A DNA stretch of 64,000 nucleotides, taken from contig CM075195.1 of the NCBI GenBank assembly GCA_037577475.1, positions 22,285,399 to 22,349,398 of the forward strand, written 5' to 3'. The translations under genes and the position numbers were made by a program. The notes below the pieces were generated by a model. That model was not told the origin of the DNA. It saw only the letters and a program-made list of their open reading frames with translations, and did no database searches. Positions 34,646 to 46,911 of the stretch are shown in pieces (the stretch's first letter is position 1; each line of letters begins with the position of its first letter). Source of the stretch: Chaunax sp. Z400 (lineage: Eukaryota; Chordata; Actinopteri; Lophiiformes; Chaunacidae).

Positions 34646-35328
34646 CCTTTTCCTTCCTCGACAGATACTGCTGGACACACTAACTCAAATCATGAGCTGA
34701 AGTTTTAATTACTTTCTGCTATTTATAAGATAACAGATTATGTACCAGTATAATGGCAAGGAGAATACAATGAAAGCTCCCTTTGTCCGCTATTATTGGT
34801 GTTTAAATTGTAAGCCAATGTCCCATTTACCTTTGTTTCATTCCTTACTTATACACCTTTACTGTATACTCTGTAAGATGTCCACATCCCCAGTATTACC
34901 CTTATTTCAGTCACATTTAGCTTCACTATATCTATCTGCAACAACCTTGTGTCCATATGGAAATCAGTGAAGATTTATCTCATCTTATCACTCCTTCTCC
35001 ATCTGAGCCCTCCTCTGTCCTTGTGGATGCTCCAAACCTCTGCTTTCCACCCTGCAGCACATAACCCCAGCTACTCTCGCCCTCTCTCTCCAACAGCTCC
35101 CTCTGCTTCTTCCTCTTCCACTCTCTCCTGTCCAGTGGCCCTTGTCTAAGTGTGTATTTGTTTCTCTCTCTTAGGCCCAGTTTGTTAGTGCTAGACGACC
35201 TCAAGCCACCCATGACCAGTGATCCATGGCTAAAAGGAGAAGGCAGGGGTCTCCTCTCTCTGCTGTACCTCCTGTACTCTCTTCTAATCACCTTTGATTT
35301 TGTTGTTTTTCTTTTCCTTTCTTCATTA

Positions 35329-36152
35329 GGGCCTGAGCACCGAGATGCCAGGGGCCGAAAGATGCAAGGAACTTACTGTTTTTGAAAGGATTATTATTCT
35401 TCCACACAAACAAACACATTTTTGGAGGGCTTAACATACTCGAAGACTGTTGGCATGCTCTTCAGAAGAGGTGAAAATCTTTATATTTTACCATAGTCAG
35501 GATTGGGTGTGGCAAAATGACTCTACAGCGCCCCCTTGAAAATGTCAAAGAAGCAGCCCCCAGATGACGTTTGGCCTAGACTTCTGAAATTTGGTAGACA
35601 TATTAAGCACATGGAGATCTACCAAAAAGCCTCTTGGTGCCATACCCTAAACCAAACAGGAAGTCCAACTTTGAATCGAATTTGAGATTTTTTTCCATTT
35701 CCGCGCACTGGATTGTAACTAACTCCTCCTAAAGCATTATCCAGATCAACTTCAAACTTGTACAGTAGAGTCTCAACAAGTCAATGATAAAATTTGTCAA
35801 AAACTTCTGCATAACTTTAAAGGTGTGGCCTCTTGGTGAAGGATGATGCTTCGCCATTATACAGGAAGTTATTATAACTGTAAAAATGTCTTGTATGACA
35901 CATTTTGTTTGTTTTACTCATAAATTTAATAGGGTGGTCATCACAGGATAAAGTCAAAGAGAAGGTAGATTATTTGGTGCTCTCTACCGCCACATAGTAG
36001 ACAAAAAAAGTGAAATTACAATCCTTCCCTCAGTGTCTGTAATACATGCAAATACAGAGCCATGTTAACCTCCAGGAGAAGAGTAGTGATGCGAATGCTG
36101 GGGCACGTCACGACGGGAGAGCGAGGGCCTGTTCAATGCTGCTTGCAGCTTT
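35329..36152 (+). repeat. interspersed repeat with both ends recognisable (GGGCCTGAGCACC ... GCTTGCAGCTTT)
   Basis: It starts GGGCCTGAGCACCGAGATGC and ends GAGCGAGGGCCTGTTCA...GCTGCTTGCAGCTTT. The inside contains AAACCAAACAGGAAGTC and CTTCAAACTTGTACA blocks. This layout matches a very abundant teleost repeat. No reverse transcriptase, transposase or inverted ends are visible, so its class is unclear. Confidence 0.65.
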
Positions 36153-36486
36153 AATTTATATTTGATATTTCAAAACAAAAATGGTATTAAAACTGTCCCA
36201 ACCCTAACCTTTCATAACCCCACCTGGGAACACTTGATCTATCGTTCCATAATCTGATGCAGGAATACAAATAAAAGGAGCATAATTTCTTTAGAAAACA
36301 GTTAGAGAAATGTGTCATTATCATTTGCATGATTGACTTTTTTCCATCCTTTCTTTTCCTTTTTCATGAATGTATGAATATAATAAGCTTTTCAAACATT
36401 ATTGCACTGTAGAACTTTTCTGTAAATTTACAGTGAAATCTTAAAAGCATTCTGCTGAGCTAATGTCATAGTTAGATGCTATAAAC

Positions 36487-36522
36487 TACAACACAACACA
36501 ACACACAAACACAACACAAAGT
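36487..36522 (+). repeat. (ACACA)n short repeat
   Basis: Imperfect ACAACACAAC units. Confidence 0.7.
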
Positions 36523-36549
36523 ATTTTTTTATTATTGGTATTAAGAAAC

Positions 36550-37150
36550 GCTGCAGATACAGGTACATGTTTGTTTATAGAAACAAACCTTGCTTTTCAT
36601 TAAATACCAGGAAACGACTTGTTGCCACAACTTTCTTACCGCTTCTTGATTATGGTGACATCATTTACATGAACGCCTCTGCCAGTTCTTTACAGATGTT
36701 GGATGCTGTTTATCACGGAGCACTAAGATTCATAACAAGATGTAAACCTCTCACCCACCACTGCACTCTGTGCTCTCTGGTCAACTGGTCATCATTATCC
36801 ACACGTAGACTACTGCATTGGTATACCTTCATTTACAAATCCATCCTTGGTCTGCTCCCTTCATATTTATTCCTCTTACATGTCACGTAAACAGTGCAGT
36901 CGTAGCCTTCGCTCCCAGGCCTTTATGACCTTCAGTGTTCCCTCAGTCCGTACAGAGCTTGGCAAAAAGGCCTTTTCATACTCTGCACCTTCAACCTGGA
37001 ATACATTACAGCAGGATCTGAAGCTGTCCAGCTTGATCCCACTCAGGGATTTTAAACTTATTTTAAGGACGTTGGAAAAAGCTACGGAAATTTGTAGCAT
37101 TTTTACTAATTACAGTTTTCCAGCTGCTTCCACTTTGCACTTTTGAATTG
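36550..37150 (+). pseudogene. 5'-truncated non-LTR retrotransposon, C-terminal part of reverse-transcriptase ORF, frameshifted
   Basis: The frame at 36567-36890 reads FLPLLDYGDIIYMNAS, then ALRFITRC and GLLPSYLF. From about 36847 the next frame continues with RSLRSQAF, VPSVRTELGKKAFSYSAP and TWNTLQQDL. Joined, they are the conserved C-terminal end of a fish LINE ORF2. The polymerase core is missing and one frameshift separates the two parts, so it is dead. Confidence 0.75.
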
Positions 37151-37788
37151 TTGAATGTTTTGATTGATCTGTCTGTAACTAATTGTTGTTGTATGTGTGT
37201 ATTGTATTGTAATAGGAGTATAACCATTAAAACACTTTCCATCATAACTCCTTGTTTTCCCCGGTGTGTTTTTCCTTTGTTTCCCTGTCTCTCTCCCAGT
37301 CCTCCCACCCCAGCCGTTTCCCTGTCTATGCATGTATGTGTGTTTGTGTGGCTGTGGGTGCGGCCGCACACACCTGATCACTGGCTCCATTGCCCACCTG
37401 CCTCTCATCATTTTGTAGTAAAACTGAATGATATTAATGTTGAACTGATGAATAATTCTGTTTGGATCAGGTGAACAATTATGTTTTCCATGTTAAACTT
37501 GTGAGGAATGAAATATGTCATTTTTTTCACCTCTCACATATCGGAGAGAAGCAGAGAAAACAATGTCAGAATACCAGCCTAAGATGTGCCTATATGCTAA
37601 CCAATAGAGTTAGGAAAGATGACCTTGAATGGCTGTCTGTCAGCAGTCTGCTGTAGTGTGAGTCGCGGTGCACAGCCAAGCTGTCAGCTGGACACATGTG
37701 GCAGATAGTGTGCAGCCTCAGCAAGTTTGTCCATGTAGAGAAAGCCGCTATGAGCTGTCAACATAGGCTTGTGTATTTTTAATTTTTT

Positions 37789-38000
37789 GAGATACTGCAT
37801 TCATCCCACAGGGGGAAATTCTTTCTCTGCATTTGACCCATCCCTGAGGAGCAGTGGGCAGCCACTACATTGCAGCACCTGGGGAGCAAATTGGGGTTCA
37901 GTATCTTTGCTCAAGGATACTTCAACTTGTAGACTTGCAGGGGCTGGGGATCGAACCACTGACCTTTCGTTCCGCTTTACCTCCTGAGCCACAACCGCCC
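37789..38000 (-). repeat. tRNA-derived SINE, copy 2
   Basis: Same family as 20825-21049, in the same orientation. The head on the minus strand is damaged: the segment after GGCTCAGGAGGTAAAGCGGA is shortened. The B-box-like region GGTTCGATCC and the body are kept. Confidence 0.8.
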
Positions 38001-38689
38001 TTGTGTGGATGTTTTAGGAAAGGGAGGGATATGAGGAGATTGGAACATATAAAAGGAGGACCACTTTGTGTTGAATTTAGTTGTGTCCTGGGAGGAGCTC
38101 ACTTTTATTGTATGCTTTGTGATGAAGAGCACAATAAAATCTAACACTTCCGACTCTGGAAGATTCAAGGGTTTTATTTGAAAAATGTTTCATAAAAAGT
38201 TTGTTGAGGGTCCAGGTCGTTTTCCTGGCTCAGGCTGGGACCTTTTTTGATCCATCAATCACTTCATCAGCATGCATTATAAGTACCTTGGCTCGTTAAC
38301 TCTCTCGTTAATCTGCATTCTCATGGTGTTCAGGAATTCAGTGCCGGCCAGCAAGATCCAGTCCTCAACGCCCATGCTTCATCCTGCTCTGCTCTCTGTA
38401 AACCCACTGCACAGCTACTACTGAGGTGATTTAAAACATCCATCACCAGAGCACAAAGCAGATAATACAGCTTGTGGTTGTGGAGTGACAGAGAGTGTAA
38501 TGCTTAGCTATCCAGCAGTTCTGGAAGGATGGTAACAAAGGAAGCAGCCAAGACAGAATCGAGCCACTACCAAGGGCCAAGCCTTCAATCATCAGGATTA
38601 AGAAAATAGTTAAACATGTTATCACAGACCTGCAAAGTTTTGCGTACAAGATTATGTGGATATTCATCTGCCGCGAGAACCAGGAATTT

Positions 38690-39895
38690 AACAAGAGGTC
38701 AACAAAATCATGACCCCTGAGAAAAAAATCAAAAGAACAGGACAATAAGATGGTATCATTTCAGAGCCCTGTAACATAAAGAGGAAAGAAAACGTTTCTT
38801 CTGGGAACAGCATCATCTGTACAGCCATCAAATCCATCAAGAGCATCTTGGATGAACTGTCGAATAATGTCTTTGAGAGTACAAGAGATGAGATAACAGC
38901 AGATGAGTACAAATTACTGAAGTCCATCTCCTCCCAGGATACAGACAGGGTTTAAATTATACAGGAAGGGGGTAAACTGGCAACAGAAGCCACATCTCAC
39001 AGAGAGCCTCAATCACAGGACAAAACATCGTCCTGGAAAATGGTGGAAAGTAAAATCAAGGCCTTTTTTGTCTGCATATTTGTCAAGACATCAAAAACAA
39101 AAAAATTGCATTAAAGCTGAGAAGGACATTTCACTGCTCCACTGTCACCTGAAGCACAGAAACCACTGTTGAATCTACTTGATGGTGTGGAATAGATAGT
39201 ATATGATTCTACCAGAGGAAGACCAGAAGATAAAGGACACAAAAGACATTTGCATCTACACAAAAACTGCAGATGACATTAGCAGTGAAGAGCATGATAT
39301 CATAGCTAAGCAGATGTCTGATATGGTGTTCCACCATTTACAACATGACTAACGACAGTTGCCCTTTCGGCATGAGATTAATGCTGAAGTGGACATTTTC
39401 ATGAAGCTGATGTGGAACTGGCCCAACCAGCAGGTTCAACAGCAGCAGAGGAGGAGGGACCTCACTAGTAATGAAGATTAAGAGAGTCGTGGTAAATCTG
39501 CCAGAGCTAACAGAGGGCCCCACTGTCACGGAAAGTGAAACTTTGGCATGTGTGTTTATAGAACCACCAACTTTTATCACTGATGAGCCATTTGTCTGTG
39601 ATGAAGATGAGGAAGCTACAACTGAGACAATACCAGTAGGAGGTTTGGAAAAACAGTGCCACACAACAACCAGATTCAGATGGTATCAGATATTCTACAC
39701 TCCAAAGTTGACATCAACAACATCATTCCATCTCTGAGAAATATGCTCTTCACAAAGATCCAGGACTCTAATATCACCGTCAAGACAAATGAACGCCATA
39801 TTAAAAGGATCTACAAGGCAGTTCAAAAAGACTTGTGCAATGAAAAGATGGTATGAGTGAACCTGATGACAAAGACATCATGGATTTATGAAATA
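38690..39895 (+). pseudogene. decayed protein-coding relic of unrecognised family
   Basis: Several short plus-strand frames look like eroded coding sequence. At 38809-38952 the frame reads SIKSILDELSNNVFES. Near 39219-39348 it reads DISSEEHDIIAKQMSDMVFH. At 39471-39735 there is an acidic stretch with CDEDEEATTET. At 39656-39856 it reads DINNIIPSLRNMLFTKIQDS. All are helix-rich, free of CpG, and separated by stops and frame changes. I do not recognise the parent protein. It could be a retroposed or duplicated gene copy, or an unusual mobile-element ORF. Confidence 0.4.
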
Positions 39896-40234
39896 CTAAT
39901 CAGACAACATTAGACTCTGATAAGGTATGTGGAGACAAAGACAAACTGCTTTGTTAGGTTCTTCAGATCTGTTGCCAACATTACTAAGTCATCTTTGCCA
40001 GGTTCAAGGTGTAACATACTCTTGCTCCTGCTAGGACAAGTCAAGATCTCCTCTATTGGGAACTGAAATCCTGCCACATATACAGCTCAACACTCTGCTC
40101 GGCCAGTAGCACAGAGTGTTCAACCTGAATATGATGCAGCACTTCATGTCTCAGAGTAGCATTGGTGTGATCTCACAGCGACAGCATGAGGACATTTAAT
40201 TCTAATTATGGGCCATCACCTTCTTGCTCTGAGG

Positions 40235-40300
40235 AGTACATGCGTGCTCGTTGTGTTTGTGTGGGTTTTCTCCGAGTGCTTCGGTTTTCCTACCACATTT
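40235..40300 (+). repeat. small SINE fragment
   Basis: GTGGGTTTTCTCCGAGTGCT followed by TCGGTTTTCCTACCAC matches the middle of the teleost SINE-like family whose ends are seen at 8338-8600. Confidence 0.45.
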
Positions 40301-40756
40301 TAAATAAATAATATGTGTTTGAAAGACAATTTAGGAATAAAGTATGATAAAGTATCTTGACACTATCAGCAGCAGTAAACTAATAATGTTAGCTACCTCT
40401 ATCCGAGGTTGTCTTGGTTTTTGGTTTCAGCCACTGGTGTTGTTTTCCTCTTTTCTACCATTATAAATTCAATATGTTGTGCTGGATGTTATTCTTGTTT
40501 GCCTTCGCACTGTGACTCACTCTATTTGTTGTTGTTATGTTATGTATCAGTATATGACACATCCTCCAGTCCTCTGGTAAGTCTAGTGTAGTGGATATTG
40601 TTTGGTATATATGCTGTGGAGAAGATGACCAACCTTCAGAGCCACCTTAAAATCACATTTTCATGGAAAAAAAAGTAAAAAAATCGGACAACGTTGAAAA
40701 TGTCAAAAGTCACGACTGCCTATCATGGTTAATATATGTATAATGTTTATCTGTCA

Positions 40757-40777
40757 ATAGATAGATAGATAAATAGA
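40757..40777 (+). repeat. short (GATA)n microsatellite
   Basis: Five imperfect GATA units at the edge of the LINE fragment. Confidence 0.8.
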
Positions 40778-41262
40778 TGCTGAGGGAGATCCTCTGTGAG
40801 GTGATAGCGGTGTGCAGAGGGTGGCTGACATCATCAATGATAGACAGCAGTTTGTCCAGTGTTCTTTTCTCTGCCACCGCTACCACAGACTCAACCTTCA
40901 TGCCAACCACAGAGCCGGTGCGTCCAATCAGTTTGTCCAACCTCTGGACCTGTAGAGGTAGTCGGTGTTCAAGTTTCAGCTCCCGCTGTGTGTTCTTCAT
41001 CTCCTCCTTGTATTTATTTTCAAAAGCCCTCTTCTTCCTGTTTAGAACAGCCTTCTCTTTGCTGGTTACCCAGGGTTTGTTGTTGGCAGTTCCACCATGG
41101 ACCACCACATCCATACAAATGATCAAGTAGTCCCTCACACATTGAGTAACACCGTCACTGTCCTTCTCACTATGTGAACCTTGCAGTACACTCCAGTCAG
41201 TGGATTCAAAACAGTCTCTGTGGGTCTCCTCTGCTTCAGGAGATTACCCTTCCGAGTCAAAG
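40775..41262 (-). pseudogene. LINE ORF2 fragment with internal deletion
   Basis: On the minus strand the reading frame (40775-41138) has NNKPWVTSKEKAVLNRKKRAF, the linker between endonuclease and reverse transcriptase in teleost LINEs. It then passes directly into RTGSVVGMKVESVVAVAEKR and LSIIDDVSHPLHT, which belong to the extreme C-terminus. The whole polymerase domain is missing. The joined frame is open, so the deletion kept the frame. Confidence 0.6.
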
Positions 41263-41334
41263 TCTTCCACAGGAAGTAAAAACGGTAGACAGCACCAAAT
41301 ACAGTGCAAACCTACGCCAAGGCAGCTCAGTTTT

Positions 41335-41560
41335 GACATTATCCAAAGACATTAAAGACCTGCGCCAAAGAGGTCATGTTTTTGCTGGTGTTTGTTTGTT
41401 TGTTTGTTAGCAGGATTACACAAAAACTACTAGATGGATTTTCATGAAACTTGGTGGGAGGGTTGGGCATGGAACCGGAAAGAACTTGTTACATTTTGCA
41501 GTGGATCTGGATAAAGGGCTGGATTCAGAAGTGAGTTGCTTTTGGCAATATTTTTTAGGA
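41335..41560 (+). repeat. interspersed repeat (CAGGATTACACAAAAACTAC type)
   Basis: It contains (GTTT)n, then TTAGCAGGATTACACAAAAAC, GGATTTTCATGAAACTTGGT and GATCTGGATAAAGGGCTGGA. It is better preserved than the related copy at 20048. Confidence 0.65.
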
Positions 41561-44500
41561 TTTTTCATTAAACTGAAAAGCTTGTTATTTTTGACAGGCT
41601 AATCATAAAGCATAGTAAAAATATTCTATGTCATACGTCATATGACATGGTCCTCATCATGAGAGGATGGAAACACAAATGTCCAATTTTAATGAAGAGA
41701 AGGACAAAAAATGAACATTTGTGATATGATTGAATAAAACACACACTGTCATCACTCGGTTTAGTCCCTGACAGCTGTCACATCCTGAGTAATTAAAGAT
41801 AACACACACGTTTGTTTCCTTGTGTGTTTGATGGAGCACTTATTCGACACTGTGAAGGAAAACGGACCCATACAAATGATTGGTGTTTATAATGATGTCA
41901 TTCTCATCTCCCAATATATAGACCATGAAGGTGAAGGGCTTTTACAACGATGTCATGAAATTCAGAACACATTTTATATGTGTGTGACATTTCATCCGTC
42001 TTGGCGCATGATATGATGCTGATACACTCAAACACACAGTCTGTGTTTTTTTTTATTGTTTTTTTAAAACTTTATTTAGCACACACACAAAAAAACAACA
42101 ACAATTTGCGTACAATAACCTTAATCCAGTATACAGTATAAACATGTGCAAGGAAGACAAGAAACCCCGAGGGGTGTATGAAGTGTCTCCCTAAGTTAAA
42201 GTACGTGATTACAGTTTTATATAAAATTTTAAAAAACGACAGAACAAATGAACACATAATTATAGTGTTATGGTTATGTATTTGGTTAAGTTTGGATCTT
42301 TTTGTTTGCTCCCTATCTCTGCCTTGTGTCTGCATTTGGGTCCTCACTTTAACACTGCTGAAACATAGCAGTCTGTTATAGTTCCAACAGCCAGCGTCAC
42401 ACAGCTGGTCCTATGCCTTGTTTATGCTGCGTTCAAGACGATGGTAAACTCGATAATCCCAGTTAGGAATTTCCAACCTCTGTACAACGTGTGTTAACAT
42501 GATCAATTCGGAAAAACTGCAGATGCCCTGTTGATTGGACATATCAATATTAGGGGTGTGCGATATTGATAGAAATTATACCTAGATGTTTTCTGTGATT
42601 TTGTCAATATTGATAATTAGACAGATATTTTGTATCCTTGAAAATGCATTTATAAAATCCTTATATTGTACTAGCTTGCTCTTGTTAACAGGATATCTAT
42701 TGCTGGCTACAAATGATATCAATGGAAACAACGTTTTAAGGAAAATATGTATTATTTACTTGTTTTATCTGAATCACTCCAGTGAGAACCATGTCTTTAG
42801 TGATGTACTTGGTGACACCATTTGTTATTTGTTGTCATTTGTTGCTTTTCTTTTCCTAAAGAATTATCTCTCTATACGTTTTACTTGACAGCTTGTTTAC
42901 TTACCTAATTAAGATTTTTGCAGGCAAATATGAAGCGAAATAGTTTAATGTAAAAGCTGAAAACAATTCCACGACATCACCATGACCTATCATTTGTGCG
43001 GCCCATAGCCGGAAGATTTAAAAAGCAGCTAATAGCAGTTAGCAGCTAAGTCAAAGAAGAAGAAAATCAACCGAAAATATTTTCAAATTGGGGAGACAGT
43101 GCGAGGTCCGCCAGATCCATACCCTCCGACGACAGTAGATTATTGTTGTTTTGCCATGTTAACCCATCCTTTACAAAGCGCTGCTTGATGCAAAGACAGC
43201 ACACTAGATGTGGATGCTGCTGTGTTATACGTCCTGCCTCTTTTGTTCATGAAATGCTTGCTTCTTTAAGTCACACACTGGAGCGGTGTTCCATTGTTGT
43301 TTTGTTCAGCATACACCATAATATCCTTTTTTACATTGACCTTTACAGCACAGTCTCAGCTCTCTGAGGGTGAGGCTCCTATCCATCCCACAGGAAAACG
43401 AAAAGTGATAATTTGAGCCAAAACCTGACACATTGAATTTCATACCACTGTTTACTACAACTTAATGTTTTCTAGTACTGTATTAAATGATACACAGTGT
43501 ATAGCAAGCGGTATGAAGTGGGATTTTTCCAGGCAACGTTCAGTCATTTTTGATTTTGTACAGACAGAATGACAAGCAAATCGAGGCAGACAAAAGTGGA
43601 GAAGAAGATGTTGGATGAGATCATTTGATCATATAAACAAGAAACACGCTGCACATACATATAATCTATACACAAAAATGTTCAGCTGTAATTGTTGCTT
43701 GATTTATATTTTTCTGTAGCCTTGATCACACTTTGTTTCTTCAAATGGCTTTTAAAAAACAAATCCTGATCAGCATTTAAAGAGCTCCCTTTGTCACCCA
43801 CATGTGCAGCCATTAAAGCACTTTAACTTGGAAACAGTTATGTCTCTGACTTGTCATGAGTCGGTCTGCTTTCTCTACAAGATGACCACATTTCATAAGT
43901 CCCCTGAGTGATCTTCTTTGGCCAGTTTGACTGTATTTATTTCTGGTAATACACTGTAAATTTAAAATACAGTAAAAAATAATAATACAGAATTGTGGTG
44001 GAAATCTGAAATAATGAGTGAAGACCAACGTTTTGAGCGTTTTATTAGAAAAGGGATAATACAGTAATAATGCCTTTGCAAAGGGACCAGCACACAGAGC
44101 GACATAGAGTCAGTCTGGTGAAGAGTGTCTAGAAACATTGTGTCTTTATAGAGAGATGTTAGGAGGCAAAGCAAAGATGTGTACTCCCATTTCTAGTGTT
44201 GGCATAGAAAGCAAAAAAACCAACTCTGTGCATAGGATGACCTTCAGAATTAGATACGACTATCCTGTGTGTGACTCCCTGAAGTTAATTGAAACTGAGT
44301 CTGTGGCCCTCATTATTTGGCCTGACCGGTCAGTCTAGCCTTAACTTAGCAGTTCAAAAGAGTTCAATAAGTTAGCGTAGCATAGCATGTGTGTATGTAA
44401 GCATGTGTTTAAAGCAGATATATGTGATTCCCATTACAAGAACTTAACAAGTGAAGCTGCTGCCAGTTAATTGCTGAAAAATTACAGTGAAATGTTTTAC

Positions 44501-46860
44501 AGTGTATGTCTATAATTAGCTTTCATGTTCACAGAACTCCATTCTTTGAAACATGTCTCCATATCAAATATCACACTTCCGTATCTTATGCAACCTATTG
44601 GCACGGTTTACAAATGACAGTGGGAGAAATGGCCCGTGTTTCCATTGACTTTGACTGCAGCTTTGCAAACCTGTGTTGGCAACCAGAAACCCAAGAGAGT
44701 TTTGATTAAAACCACATCTGCCCCTGCTCTTTATTGGGATTCATCACTGCAAACTCTTTGGTAATTAGAAAGACCGCCCTTCGTGTCAAATCAAAAACAT
44801 GACTGATGGCTATTTATAATCTTATGAGTGCATTTGTGTACGTGTGTTGGTAATATGCAATAGAAAAATCTGATTAATGATGCTCATCTCAGCCTCCCTT
44901 GGCTGTCCAAGTGTAAACAGAAGACTCAACTGTTTGCTTGCAGTGTAATTAGTCAGTGGTGACAGGTCTTTTCTCTCTCTCTTTCTCCCTCTCTGTCTCC
45001 CTGCTCGTCTTGTCAACAAGACAGATACGCACCATGCTGTCAACAAGCCTGATAGCCAGCACTGGTGGAAAGGTTAAAATTTACATAAAATATAGCTATC
45101 CGCTTACACACACTCCACATTAGACAGATTTCCCATTATTGTGTTTTTTTCCTTTTCTTTTCTTTCTGAACTCTCTACCTCTATTATTTCTAATGCAGAC
45201 TGGTGCTCTGATTGACTCACATACTGAGGCAAGAATGCACTCATGATTGAGTGCACACACACAAATAATCCTCAATCTTCCTATTTGTTGAGCTGGTAGA
45301 CAGAGGAATATTGGTCATCTGTCACAGTGCAGGTAACATAGGCCCTGCCTGTAGTACACTGTATACAATTTATGTGTACCTTATTGTTTTATCGTGCAGT
45401 TGCTGCTGTCATTAAGTTACCATAGTGAACAGTGCTTATTAAAAGACAGCAATGGGTTAAGCAATTCATAGGTTCATTTTATTATGATGCAACATGTATT
45501 TATCGACTACATTGTGAGTTCCTCAGAGTATTTTCTGGTTAATGTGTGTGAAAATGCACAAAAACATGACAAAGCGTGTAGAAAGAGTGAGAGAAATATT
45601 CATAAATGTGCATGGAGCCTAGTTCTGGTAATAGAGTGCAAATGGGATATGTGGGGTTGACTGGTCACCTTGTGCCATGAAAATGTCAACTTCTCCTTGC
45701 GTGCACACAGCTCGTTCATTTTTACACGAGGGGAAACTTGCCCTTGACATTTTGCAATACACTGATTTAATAGGTGTACCTCTTCATCTAGAGTAATGCT
45801 CTTCTATGGACAGTGAGTCATGTTAACAAAGCATAAGTATGATGCAGACAGGGAGATGAGATGAGAGATGAGATATGAGAACTTGTAATATATCCTATTA
45901 GTACCACTTGGTAATCTATATTCTTCCATTAGGGTCTTCTGGCAGTCCAGTCCAGTCTTCCAGAGGCATCAGAATGGATGCATTAGCCAACATAGTACTT
46001 TTCTCTTCATGGGTCTCATTGTGTCCTACTTCATATACTTCTATTAGCCTTCTTCGTTCAAGCTTTTATCTGTACTCTAGTTTTCATATTTAGCTATTTG
46101 TGTTCCTTGCTTTCCCAGTTTTTTTCCAACAGGACGTGGAACACACAGAAGTGGAACATGTACTAAAGTAAAAGAAGTGACGATTGATACAGTTAGATTT
46201 GCCAGAAAAGGCTTTATCAGCTTTATGAGGGAGCAGGAACAAGGATTCTCCGCCGGAGAGCCAAGCCACTCTTAATAACTGTATATTTATTATGAACATC
46301 ATGCATACATGAAAGTAAATCAGTTAAGTAATCTTCAATTTGCTTATTTAAAAAAAATTTTTAGGCACATTTAAACTAAGGTGATTTTTAAGTCATTCTG
46401 CTTTTATTCTGCTATGACATGTCATGGTTCTAGCTGCATCAGTAAAAAATGAGTTCTCCAATTGCAGGGCCATCTTTGTCTGTGGACACACATATTCTAG
46501 TATTCTTTGTAGTATTCTACCTTCTATTAGTGGGCAATAGATTTCATTTGTGAAATCTTAATTTGCAGAATAATATATTAATGTGTCTAAAAATGTACAT
46601 TTGTCTTTAAACTATAAGGAGGTAGAAGTCATACCAAAACAGTACATAATATGTGAGTAATGCACCATTGTGTATCCCCTAAATTTAACAATTAACCTTT
46701 TTTTTAGTTACATGTCTCATTTTGCAAATTTAACTCATCACAGGACAGATTTGACTTTCATATCCATTAGGAGTCTCCAAAGTCTCTATCCTGAAAGCCC
46801 CCCTCCCTCTCCCTCTGCCCAGTGCCTCTTTAAAAATACCCAGGCATCCTGCTGGCTCTG
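41561..46860. other. long non-coding interval; possible decayed repeats near 42550-43430
   Basis: No coding exon is recognised. A GGGGTGTGCGATATTGATAG block at about 42554 and a CpG-containing patch at about 43080-43140 are reminiscent of decayed DNA-transposon repeats, but I could not define ends. ORFs up to about 100 codons are low-complexity. Confidence 0.35.
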
Positions 46861-46864
46861 AAGC

Positions 46865-46911
46865 GGGGGGGGGGGGGGGGGGGGGGGGGGAGAGGGAGAG
46901 AGAGAGAGAGC
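46865..46911 (+). repeat. G26 homopolymer followed by (AG)n
   Basis: An uninterrupted run of 26 G (46865-46890) passes into AGAGGGAGAGAGAG. Confidence 0.9.

Noticed and set aside
35152..35385. Exon-like frame after a TCTCTCTCTTAG acceptor (DDLKPPMTSDPWLKGEG)
   Set aside because: It runs into hydrophobic low-complexity sequence and then the repeat at 35329. The pyrimidine-rich surroundings make acceptors likely by chance.
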